Positions 24,820 through 32,140 of a stretch of DNA of 64,000 nucleotides are shown piece by piece (the stretch's first letter is position 1; each line of letters starts with the position of its first letter). Source of the DNA: Allobosea sp. ASV33 (GTDB lineage Bacteria > Pseudomonadota > Alphaproteobacteria > Rhizobiales > Beijerinckiaceae); the NCBI RefSeq assembly GCF_016428755.1, contig NZ_JAELTI010000002.1, positions 86,254 through 150,253 of the forward strand, given 5' to 3'. Below the pieces are notes generated by a model that had not been told where the DNA came from, did not search any database, and saw only the letters and a program-made list of their open reading frames with translations. The translations under genes and the position numbers were made by a program.

Positions 24820-25785
24820 ATGAGCGGAGACGTCATCGGTTACGTCCTGCGCCGGATCCTGCATTCGATCCCGCTCGTCATCGGCGTCTCCATCATCGGC
24901 TTCGGCATCATGCACCTGGCGCCCGGCGGGCCGCTGGCGGTCTACACCTTGAATCCGACAATCACCGTCACGGATATCGAACGTCTCCGCGTCGCGCTCG
25001 GCCTCGATCAGCCCATCCACCTGCAATATCTGAGCTGGGCGAAAGCGATGCTGACGGGCTCCTGGGGAGTCACCTTCTTCGGCGGTCGTCCGGTTCTCGA
25101 AGTCATCCTCGAGCGTGTGCCGGCGACGATGATCCTGATGGGCACGTCTTTGGCGCTGGCCATCGTCATCGGCACGCTGATCGGCATCCTGGGCGCGGTC
25201 AAGCGCAGCTCGATCTTCGATTATCTGGCCACGACGGGCGCCATGCTCGCCTTGTCCTTTCCGACCTTCTGGTTCGGGCTGATGGCGATTTATGTCTTCG
25301 CGATCCAGCTCGGCTGGCTGCCGTCCGGCGGCATGTACGAGCTTGGCGAGGAGGGTAACCCCTGGGACTTGGCCCGCCACCTCGTATTGCCCGTGATGGT
25401 GCTGACGCTGGTCCTGCTGGCTACCTGGAGCCGCTATTCGCGCTCGAGCTTCCTCGATGTGATCCAGCAGGACTACATCCGTACCGCGCGGTCGAAGGGG
25501 CTCGGCGAGCGCCAAATTCTCTTCCGTCACGCTCTTCGCAACGCAGTGATCCCGCTCGTCGCTCTGCTCGGCGTGCAGTTGCCAACCCTGTTCTCCGGCG
25601 CCCTCGTCGCGGAGACGATCTTCAGTTGGCCTGGGATGGGGCGCCTCTTCGTCGATGCGCTCAATATGAAGGAATACCCCATCCTGATGGGGATGATCAT
25701 GTTCACGGCGCTCTTCGTCATCGTCGGCAATCTGATCGCGGACGTCGCCATCGCGGCGATCGATCCGCGCGTGAAATTGGCCTGA
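24820..25785 (+). CDS. DppB-type ABC transporter permease
   Basis: A 321-residue inner-membrane permease of the peptide/opine/nickel importer family. About six hydrophobic segments are visible, starting with SIPLVIGVSIIGFGIMHLAPGG. The cytoplasmic EAA-like loop that contacts the ATPase is RTARSKGLGERQILFRHALRNA in outline. It begins four bases after the PLP gene. Partner permease and binding protein follow. ATPase genes are absent from this cluster. Confidence 0.93.
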   Translation: MSGDVIGYVLRRILHSIPLVIGVSIIGFGIMHLAPGGPLAVYTLNPTITVTDIERLRVALGLDQPIHLQYLSWAKAMLTGSWGVTFFGGRPVLEVILERVPATMILMGTSLALAIVIGTLIGILGAVKRSSIFDYLATTGAMLALSFPTFWFGLMAIYVFAIQLGWLPSGGMYELGEEGNPWDLARHLVLPVMVLTLVLLATWSRYSRSSFLDVIQQDYIRTARSKGLGERQILFRHALRNAVIPLVALLGVQLPTLFSGALVAETIFSWPGMGRLFVDALNMKEYPILMGMIMFTALFVIVGNLIADVAIAAIDPRVKLA

Positions 25786-25795
25786 GGACGCGGAC

Positions 25796-26683
25796 ATGGC
25801 TGACATCTCCGTTTCCGACGCCGTCCCGGCCCGTTCCTACGCACAGACGATCGCGCGGCGCTTCCTGTCCCATCGTCTCGCCGTCGCGGGCGCCATCATG
25901 GTCGTGCTGCTCTGCGCCTCAGCGCTGTTCGCGCAGCTCGTCTCGCCGCAGGATCCGATGCGGATCGACACCTCCCAGCGCTTTCTGCCGCCTTTCGTCT
26001 CGTGGAGCCATGTGCTGGGCACGGACGACCTTGGCCGCGACACGCTGAGCCGCCTGCTCTATGGCGGCCAGGTTTCGCTTGCGGTCGGCATCGTCGCGAT
26101 GTTGACGACCATGGTTACGGGGACGCTGGTCGGGCTCGCGGCGGGCTATTACGGCGGGATCATCGACAACCTGCTGATGCGCCTAGTCGACACACTGCTC
26201 TGCTTCCCGCAGGTGTTCCTGCTGCTCGTCATTGCGGCGTTCGTGCCCCCGACCATCCTGTCGATCTCGCTGATCATCGGCCTGACCTCCTGGATGGAGG
26301 TGTCCCGCATCGTCAGGGCGCAGGTCTCATCCCTCAAGGAGATGGACTTCATCCAGGCCTCGCGCGGCTTCGGTGCCTCGAACTGGAGGATCATGCTGGT
26401 CGAGCTGCTGCCGAACATCATGGCGCCGGTGCTGGTCGCCGCGACGCTCAAGGTCGCGACGGCGGTGCTGATGGAGTCCTACATCAGCTTCCTCGGCTAT
26501 GGCGTCCAGCCGCCGATGGCGAGTTGGGGCAACATGCTGACCAACGCCCAGGGCTACTTCGACACCGTGCCCTTCCTGGCGATCCTCCCGGGCGTCCTGA
26601 TCACCTTCACCGTCATGAGCTTCAATTTCCTGGGCGATGGCCTCCGCGACGCCATCGACGCCCGGCTGAAGATCGATCCCTGA
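25796..26683 (+). CDS. DppC-type ABC transporter permease
   Basis: A 295-residue second permease forming a heterodimer with the preceding one. It has the DppC N-terminal helix (RLAVAGAIMVVLLCASALFA), the periplasmic LGTDDLGRDTLSRLLYGG motif typical of the family, and the EAA loop around IQASRGFGASNWRIMLVELLPN. Ten bases separate it from the previous gene. The C-terminus (FLGDGLRDAIDARLK) is normal, so the gene looks complete. Confidence 0.93.
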   Translation: MADISVSDAVPARSYAQTIARRFLSHRLAVAGAIMVVLLCASALFAQLVSPQDPMRIDTSQRFLPPFVSWSHVLGTDDLGRDTLSRLLYGGQVSLAVGIVAMLTTMVTGTLVGLAAGYYGGIIDNLLMRLVDTLLCFPQVFLLLVIAAFVPPTILSISLIIGLTSWMEVSRIVRAQVSSLKEMDFIQASRGFGASNWRIMLVELLPNIMAPVLVAATLKVATAVLMESYISFLGYGVQPPMASWGNMLTNAQGYFDTVPFLAILPGVLITFTVMSFNFLGDGLRDAIDARLKIDP

Positions 26684-26716
26684 ACCAAATTCCAACCAGA
26701 AAGAGGGGAATGCGCG

Positions 26717-28354
26717 ATGCCTACTAAGTTCTCACCCACCCGCCGCACCGTGCTCAAGGGCGCCGCGGCATCCGGTCTGATCGTCCCGGTGACGGGCATC
26801 TATAGCCCCGCCATCGCGCAGAAGCGTGACCGCATCATTCTCGGCACCACCCAGGAGCCGGTGCAGTTCAATCCGCTGCTCTATGTGAATGCCGGTGCCG
26901 AGAATATCCCGGAAGCTTGCCTGTTCGACGCGCTCTGGGACGTCAATGAGAAGGGCGAGTTCATCCCCAATCTCGCCGCGCGCATCCCTTCGGTCGAGAA
27001 CGGGGATATCTCAGCCGACGGAAAGGTTTGGCGCATCAACCTCAAGCGCGACGTCAAATGGAGCGACGGCCAACCCTTTACTGCCAAGGACGTCGAATTC
27101 ACCTACCAGACCATCATCAATCCCAAGGTCGCAGTGCGCTCGCGCAGCGGTTTCGATCTGATCAAGAACTTCAAGGTCGCTGATCCACACACCGTCGAGA
27201 TCGAGCTCGAACGGCCGTTCGTGCCCTTCATGTGGGCCTGGCAGAACATGCACATCGTGCCCCACCACCTGCTGTCGAAGGAGGAGAACATCAACACCTC
27301 CGGCTTCAACGCGCAGCCTATCGGAACCGGCCCCTACCTGCTCAAAACCCGCACAGCAGGTAGCCACATGGTCTACGAGGCCAACCCGAACTATCACCGC
27401 GGCGCGCCCAAGATCCGGCAGTTCATCCACAAATTCGTGCCCGATCAGCTTGTGGCCTATGGCCAGGCCAGGACGGGCGAGATCGACTACATCGGCGTGT
27501 CCGGGGTGCCGTTCGATCGGTGGACCGAGGCCGCCAAGCTCCCCGACCGGCACTTCTTCCCGCTCGCGCAGCCCTGGGTCCAGTTCGTCTACTTCAACTG
27601 CGGCAAGCCCCAGTTCAAGGATCCCAAGGTCCGCAAGGCCCTGTACGTCGCCCTCGAGATGCAGAAGGCGATCGATGACGTGTTCTTCGGTGCCTACAAG
27701 CGCACCCTATCCTATCTGCATACGACCCACTGGGCCTACAACCACGATCTCAAGGACTCCGGCCCCAATCCGCAGCTCGCGGCCAAGATGCTCGACGAAG
27801 CCGGCTGGAAGGTCGGAGCCGACGGCGTCCGCGAGAAGGACGGCGTCAAGATGAAGTTCTCGATGTCGACGACGGCCGGGTTCCCGGCGCGCCAAGCGAC
27901 CCAAGCCATCTTTCAGCAGAACTGGAAGGCGATCGGCGTCGAGATGGAGATCAAGAACATGCCCGCCTCGGTCGTCTGGGGCGAGTACACGACCAAGTCG
28001 CAGTTCGACACGCTCCTCGTGTCGTGGGAGCCGACCGTCGGTATGGATCCCGACTACACCGCCCGCGCGCACTCCAAGATGATCCCGGCGAAGACCGGCA
28101 GCGGCTCGAACTACACCCAGTACGAGAACGCCGAGGTCGACCGGCTGCTCGAGGAGGGTGTCCGCCAGACCAGCGTGGACGAACGCAAGAAGACCTATGC
28201 CCGCATCCAGGAGATCCTGCTGGAGGAAGTCCCGTTCGGACCGCAGGGCGGCGTCTATCAGGGCCAGATGACGCACAAGGCGCTGCAAGGCATCAAGCCG
28301 AACCAGTACGTGGTCGACGCCGCCTGGAACGTCCACGAGTGGTCTTGGGGCTGA
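26717..28354 (+). CDS. Periplasmic peptide/opine-binding protein (SBP family 5)
   Basis: A 545-residue extracytoplasmic binding protein delivering substrate to the permeases encoded just upstream. The N-terminus carries a twin-arginine signal (TRRTVLKGAAASG) ending near SPAIAQ. Family-5 features include FNPLLYVNAGAENIPEACLFDALW and KRDVKWSDGQPFTAKDVEFTY. The normal length is about 500-550. By context, the ligand is probably an opine, peptide or N-modified amino acid feeding the flavin oxidases. A hairpin follows the stop. Confidence 0.92.
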   Translation: MPTKFSPTRRTVLKGAAASGLIVPVTGIYSPAIAQKRDRIILGTTQEPVQFNPLLYVNAGAENIPEACLFDALWDVNEKGEFIPNLAARIPSVENGDISADGKVWRINLKRDVKWSDGQPFTAKDVEFTYQTIINPKVAVRSRSGFDLIKNFKVADPHTVEIELERPFVPFMWAWQNMHIVPHHLLSKEENINTSGFNAQPIGTGPYLLKTRTAGSHMVYEANPNYHRGAPKIRQFIHKFVPDQLVAYGQARTGEIDYIGVSGVPFDRWTEAAKLPDRHFFPLAQPWVQFVYFNCGKPQFKDPKVRKALYVALEMQKAIDDVFFGAYKRTLSYLHTTHWAYNHDLKDSGPNPQLAAKMLDEAGWKVGADGVREKDGVKMKFSMSTTAGFPARQATQAIFQQNWKAIGVEMEIKNMPASVVWGEYTTKSQFDTLLVSWEPTVGMDPDYTARAHSKMIPAKTGSGSNYTQYENAEVDRLLEEGVRQTSVDERKKTYARIQEILLEEVPFGPQGGVYQGQMTHKALQGIKPNQYVVDAAWNVHEWSWG

Positions 28355-28371
28355 TATCGACCCCTAAGAGT

Positions 28372-28397
28372 CGCTGGGCTTCCCGCGAAGCCCAGCG
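28372..28397. terminator. Hairpin after the importer operon (possible terminator)
   Basis: CGCTGGGCTT and AAGCCCAGCG form a perfect 10-bp stem with a CCCGCG loop, 17 bp after the binding-protein stop. No strong T-run follows, so it may be a weak or Rho-assisted terminator, or an mRNA 3'-end stabiliser. The rest of the 228-bp gap before purU shows nothing else. Confidence 0.55.
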
Positions 28398-28582
28398 CGC
28401 CTTTGGGCAGCGAGCGCCGCTTTTCCCGGGCGAGCTAGCTGAGGCGCGCAGAGCGAGCCTCTGACATCCGACTGGAGGCGATCACCCAACCGGCCACTTC
28501 GGCTGGATCGCCTTCCCATGTCCAAGAACCTTCCGGGCGGGCTCATCATCCGAGCGTTGTCCGCAACTTAAGAGAAATCGCG

Positions 28583-29443
28583 ATGCCGACCGATCAACAT
28601 GTCCTGACCTTGTCATGCCGGAACCGCCCCGGAATCGTGGCGGCGGTATCGCGTTGCCTGTTCGATCACGGCGGAAACATCCTCGGCGCCAATCAGTTCG
28701 ACGACGTCGAAACCGACAAGTTCTTCATGAGGGTCGTATTCAATTTCTCCGGCGAAGGATCGCTGGGCGGGTTCTCGCGGGAGTTCTCGGAGGTCGCCGA
28801 TAGCTTCGGAATGACATGGAGCGCGCGGCGGCGCGATGAACGTCAGCGGTTGCTCCTGCTCGTGTCGCGCTTCGATCACTGCCTCGTCGACTTGCTCTAT
28901 CGTTGGCGTATCGGCGAACTCCCGATGGACATTGCCGGGGTCGTCTCAAACTATCCGCGCGAAACCTTTCCCGATCTGGATTTCGGCGAGATTCCGTTCC
29001 ACCACTTCCCCATCACCAAGGAGACCAAGCCGGAGCAGGAGGCGCGCATCTGGGCGCTGGTCGAGCAGGAACGCGTCGATCTCGTCATCCTCGCTCGCTA
29101 CATGCAGGTCCTTTCGGACGAACTCAGCGCGCGCTTGAGCCATCGATGCATCAATATCCACCATTCGTTCCTGCCGGGGTTCAAGGGAGCGAAACCGTAT
29201 CACCAAGCCCATACCCGGGGCGTGAAGCTGATCGGGGCCACCGCGCACTATGTCACCGCCGACCTCGATGAAGGGCCGATCATCGAACAGGACGTCGAGC
29301 GCATTTCGCATAACGACACCCCCGAGGACCTAGTCCGCAAGGGGCGCGATATCGAGCGCCGCGTGCTCGCTCGAGCCGTGGCTTGGCACCTGGACGGGCG
29401 CGTTCTTGCCAACGGCAGCAAGACCATTGTCTTCCGCGATTGA
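28583..29443 (+). CDS. purU: Formyltetrahydrofolate deformylase
   Basis: A 286-residue cytoplasmic enzyme that hydrolyses 10-formyl-THF to formate and THF. An N-terminal ACT domain ([24 protein letters not shown]) is followed by the formyltransferase-fold catalytic domain. The active-site set is Asn191 and His193 in [13 protein letters not shown] and Asp229 in DLDEGPII. Length is typical. Genes of this type commonly accompany soxBDAG: the methylene-THF made by sarcosine oxidase is oxidised and released as formate, recycling THF. It is separated from the importer by a hairpin but lies on the same strand. Confidence 0.95.
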   Translation: MPTDQHVLTLSCRNRPGIVAAVSRCLFDHGGNILGANQFDDVETDKFFMRVVFNFSGEGSLGGFSREFSEVADSFGMTWSARRRDERQRLLLLVSRFDHCLVDLLYRWRIGELPMDIAGVVSNYPRETFPDLDFGEIPFHHFPITKETKPEQEARIWALVEQERVDLVILARYMQVLSDELSARLSHRCINIHHSFLPGFKGAKPYHQAHTRGVKLIGATAHYVTADLDEGPIIEQDVERISHNDTPEDLVRKGRDIERRVLARAVAWHLDGRVLANGSKTIVFRD

Positions 29444-29498
29444 GTGGCGGCCCGACCGATGCAGACGTCCATCGCCGCGTGCGCTGGAGATTGATTAA

Positions 29499-30665
29499 GT
29501 GGCCCGCCGGTCGTCAACGAATACTGACCCGGTCGACGAGAAAGATGGCACTGCCCGGCCGCCCTCTTCCGATCCGGGCCAAATCGGCGATGAACAGGAC
29601 AATTGGACATCGCCATTGACCTTCGACGCCGTGCCCGGCCCAAATGGGCCGGGCGGGCCGCTTCCCGCCGGACATTCGCCCAATGCGGTTCTCGGGTGCC
29701 CAGTGGCCACGACGTTCGGATTTCTCGTAAACGACGGTTTCCCGTTGCTTTCCTTGGCATCGTCGGTCGAGTCACTTCGGGCCGCGAACGCGGTGACGGG
29801 GAAGGAGCTGTACCGATGGTGCTTCCTGACGACGAGCGGCCGCGACACGCTGTCGTCATGCCGGATGCTCGTGCGACCGGACAACGACAGCTTCGAGGCG
29901 GTATCGGTCGACATCATGGTCGTATGCGCTGGCGATAGTGCAATCCATTTTCATGACGATCGGATATTCGCATTCCTCCGACGGCTCTCTCGGAAAGGCG
30001 TGCGGATTGGGGGTCTGTCGGGTGGCACCTTCGTTCTAGCTAGGGCCGGTCTCCTGGAAGGAAAGCGCTGCACCGCTCACTGGGATCATGTTCCGGCCCT
30101 GCGCGAGCAGTTTCCCAAACTCAAGTTGAAGCAGACGCTCTTCGAATTCGACGGACAGTGCTTCACATGCGCCGGCGGCAACGCGGCATTGGACATGATG
30201 AATGCCTTGATCGCCACCGACCATGGTCCAGCGGTGGCCCGCAATGCCAGCGAATGGTTGATCCAAACTCAAATCCGGCAGGCCGAAGACCATCAGAGAA
30301 TGACCGTCCGTCAGAGGTTCGGACTTTTCCATCCGTTGCTCATAAAGGCACTGGACCGCATCGAGGCCACGGTCGACGAGCCCATTGAACGCGAAGCACT
30401 GGCGGATGCCGTGGGATTGTCACTGAGGCAGTTGGAGCGGCTTTTTGCGACGCATCTCCACATGACCATCCACCAGTACATTGTGAAGCTGAGGATCGAA
30501 AGAGCGAAGATACTCATTCGACAGACGTCCCTGCCGCTCGGCGAGATCGCGATTGCGTCGGGCTTCTCGAACTTCAGCCACTTCTCAAAGGTCTATAAGC
30601 GCCAAATCGGGGTGTCTCCACGAGATACTCGCGCCAACGAGAAAGCCAGTCCGGTTCGCGCTTGA
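29499..30665 (+). CDS. GATase1-like AraC-family regulator (GlxA/GbdR/SouR type)
   Basis: A 388-residue transcriptional activator. A DJ-1/PfpI-like ligand domain spans about residues 65-240 (ATTFGFLVNDGFPLLSLAS, here beginning VATTFGF; GGLSGGTFVLARAG; CAGGNAALDMM). Two AraC helix-turn-helix motifs follow (ALADAVGLSLRQLERLF and IAIASGFSNFSHFSKVYKRQIG). The start is GTG at 29499 with GGAGA upstream. GbdR and SouR of Pseudomonas, which sense betaines and sarcosine, have this layout, so it probably activates the operon at 15752-29443 (inference). Confidence 0.92.
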   Translation: MARRSSTNTDPVDEKDGTARPPSSDPGQIGDEQDNWTSPLTFDAVPGPNGPGGPLPAGHSPNAVLGCPVATTFGFLVNDGFPLLSLASSVESLRAANAVTGKELYRWCFLTTSGRDTLSSCRMLVRPDNDSFEAVSVDIMVVCAGDSAIHFHDDRIFAFLRRLSRKGVRIGGLSGGTFVLARAGLLEGKRCTAHWDHVPALREQFPKLKLKQTLFEFDGQCFTCAGGNAALDMMNALIATDHGPAVARNASEWLIQTQIRQAEDHQRMTVRQRFGLFHPLLIKALDRIEATVDEPIEREALADAVGLSLRQLERLFATHLHMTIHQYIVKLRIERAKILIRQTSLPLGEIAIASGFSNFSHFSKVYKRQIGVSPRDTRANEKASPVRA

Positions 30666-30678
30666 CCACGCGATAGCG

Positions 30679-30999
30679 TCACGACTGCTTCGCGCTAAGG
30701 TCCAAAACGACTCCTTTGGCGCCGGCCACATCAACGAAGCGGACGCCTTCAGCATCGAGTACGCCGAGTACTGCATCGCGAACCCGGGCCTGCGGGCGGC
30801 GGACGTCACCTTCGAATTCCGCAAGCGTCTGCCGCCGGATACTCGCTCGTTCGGCAAGCTCCGCCTGCCCCCATCCGAGAAGGCCCCGCGCACCAACTAC
30901 CAATCGGCCGGTAACCATGTCGCGCATTATGATTCGCACATTTTGTTCGAAATCGGCATTGAGCTCTCGTGGCCTCGAGGGCGCTTGATCACCCGGCAT
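30679..30999 (-). CDS. Small Xre-type helix-turn-helix regulator
   Basis: A 106-residue DNA-binding protein. The HTH lies in the middle: ARGLLGWGQAELAERASIRRQTLAEFEG, followed by VRDAVLGVLDAEGVRFVDVAGAKGVVL, a common ending of short alphaproteobacterial Xre regulators. The ATG at 30999 is preceded by a strong GGAGGAGGGG; an in-frame TTG at 31065 would add 22 unconserved residues. It is divergent from the small gene at 31104 and likely represses from the shared region, which holds a palindrome (31068-31085). It stops only 13 bp beyond the AraC gene. Confidence 0.8.
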   Translation of the reverse strand: MPGDQAPSRPRELNADFEQNVRIIMRDMVTGRLVVGARGLLGWGQAELAERASIRRQTLAEFEGDVRRPQARVRDAVLGVLDAEGVRFVDVAGAKGVVLDLSAKQS

Positions 31000-31067
31000 C
31001 ACGCCCCTCCTCCGCCGCAACCATTCGAACGGTCCGCGAAGGGATTCGCGGGTTCTTGAAACCAACG

Positions 31068-31085
31068 TCCGAAAACCATTTCGGA
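31068..31085. promoter_or_regulatory. Candidate operator palindrome
   Basis: TCCGAAA and TTTCGGA are perfect 7-bp arms with an ACCA spacer, between the divergent Xre gene and the gene at 31104. Size and position suit an Xre dimer site. No second copy was noticed. Confidence 0.4.
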
Positions 31086-31103
31086 TGAAGGCGGAGCACT
31101 GTC

Positions 31104-31688
31104 ATGAACGTTACGATATCGAGAATAACCGATCTCCCGACGCCTCTTGATAACTTTCGACGGCAACATTGCCTGGATGACATCCTTGATGCTCGGCTAG
31201 TCGCTGATCGAAGAGTAGTGGATTTCCATGGAAGCAGCAGACAGGATTCAATCCTTCAGTCCTCCGATGCTCCGCCGGGTTCGGTCATCAGGATCGCCCG
31301 GTTACCGGATCGGATTCTCCAGATCGTTGCAATCTCCGATGGCTTCAACCACCAACGTCTCGGCCGAAGATTGCGACGACACTCGCCGGGCGCAAACATT
31401 CTCGTCGTCAGCGAACTCTGGCTCCGTCGGCGCCCTCATCTCGATGTCTCCGAACTCATCGTCGCGAGCGCTCGATACCCCGTTTCGCCGCTCGCCCACC
31501 TTCATCTCGCAGAGCACCTGACAGATCATGGCGGCAGCGCTCCCCTGATCGATTGCGCAGCCCTCATGACGCAAGCCGAAGATCCGGTTCGGGCGGTACT
31601 GGCAGTTGCTGCATCGAAGGCCATATCGATCGACATCTCCCGCCCGCTGGGACCCTATACCAAGGTCACAATCTCGTCCGCGCGGTGA
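31104..31688 (+). CDS. Unknown protein, first gene of the FtsH-like cassette
   Basis: A 194-residue protein I do not recognise. It has a basic middle (HQRLGRRLRRHSPGANILVVSELWLRRRP) and a C-terminal stretch that may form an alpha/beta fold (VRAVLAVAASKAISIDISRPLGPYTKV). No signal peptide or membrane helix is visible. GGAG lies eight bases before the ATG. It reads in the same direction as the next two genes and is divergent from the Xre regulator, so the four probably form a unit. Confidence 0.65.
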   Translation: MNVTISRITDLPTPLDNFRRQHCLDDILDARLVADRRVVDFHGSSRQDSILQSSDAPPGSVIRIARLPDRILQIVAISDGFNHQRLGRRLRRHSPGANILVVSELWLRRRPHLDVSELIVASARYPVSPLAHLHLAEHLTDHGGSAPLIDCAALMTQAEDPVRAVLAVAASKAISIDISRPLGPYTKVTISSAR

Positions 31689-31795
31689 AGCGCAGTCCAC
31701 GAGGCGGCTCTGACCCGCCAAGCGATTTCATATTTGCACATCTGAAAATGATCGCAACGGTTTGGCACTCCCTGACCGCGCGATGGAGCACGCCG

Positions 31796-32140
31796 ATGAT
31801 CTACCCCCACCCTGACCTCCGTCCCGTTCCCGAACTGGCACCCGAAATCGAAAAGCTGAGGCACCTCGTACGCGATCTCGACCGGATACGGATGGGCAAA
31901 CACCCGGGGGTCCGGGAGCTTGGCGGGGCACCCACGATCACGGACTGGTCCCCCGCGGAGCGGCGTGAGGTCGCCCTGGTCGGCCGGGTCCACGGCCATC
32001 CCACGATCGAAGATGGCCGCCAGGCAGGCACTTCCATCCTCTTCTTCCTGGCCCCGGAACTCGGCTACGCGCGGACTCTCAGCCGCTTCTACAAGCTCGG
32101 CGATCGCTTCCAGCTCTCGGACCGATGGGATTTCCGATGA
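31796..32140 (+). CDS. Small conserved-looking protein (DUF6634-like) coupled to FtsH-like gene
   Basis: A 114-residue soluble protein with the pattern LRHLVRDLDRIRMGKHPG, a WSPAERREVALVGRVHGHP core and a LAPELGYARTLSRFYKLG end. From memory it resembles the DUF6634 family of rhizobial genomes; this was not checked. ATG 31796 has GGAG eight bases upstream; ATG 31748 is an alternative. Its stop overlaps the start of the AAA+ protease gene as ATGA, so it may be an adaptor or inhibitor of that protease (inference). Confidence 0.7.
   Translation: MIYPHPDLRPVPELAPEIEKLRHLVRDLDRIRMGKHPGVRELGGAPTITDWSPAERREVALVGRVHGHPTIEDGRQAGTSILFFLAPELGYARTLSRFYKLGDRFQLSDRWDFR

Noticed and set aside
24238..25806. 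522-codon minus-strand ORF antisense to the PLP enzyme and permease genes
   Set aside because: Low-complexity Asp/Arg/His/Gln-rich translation typical of the antisense of GC-rich genes; both sense genes are well supported.
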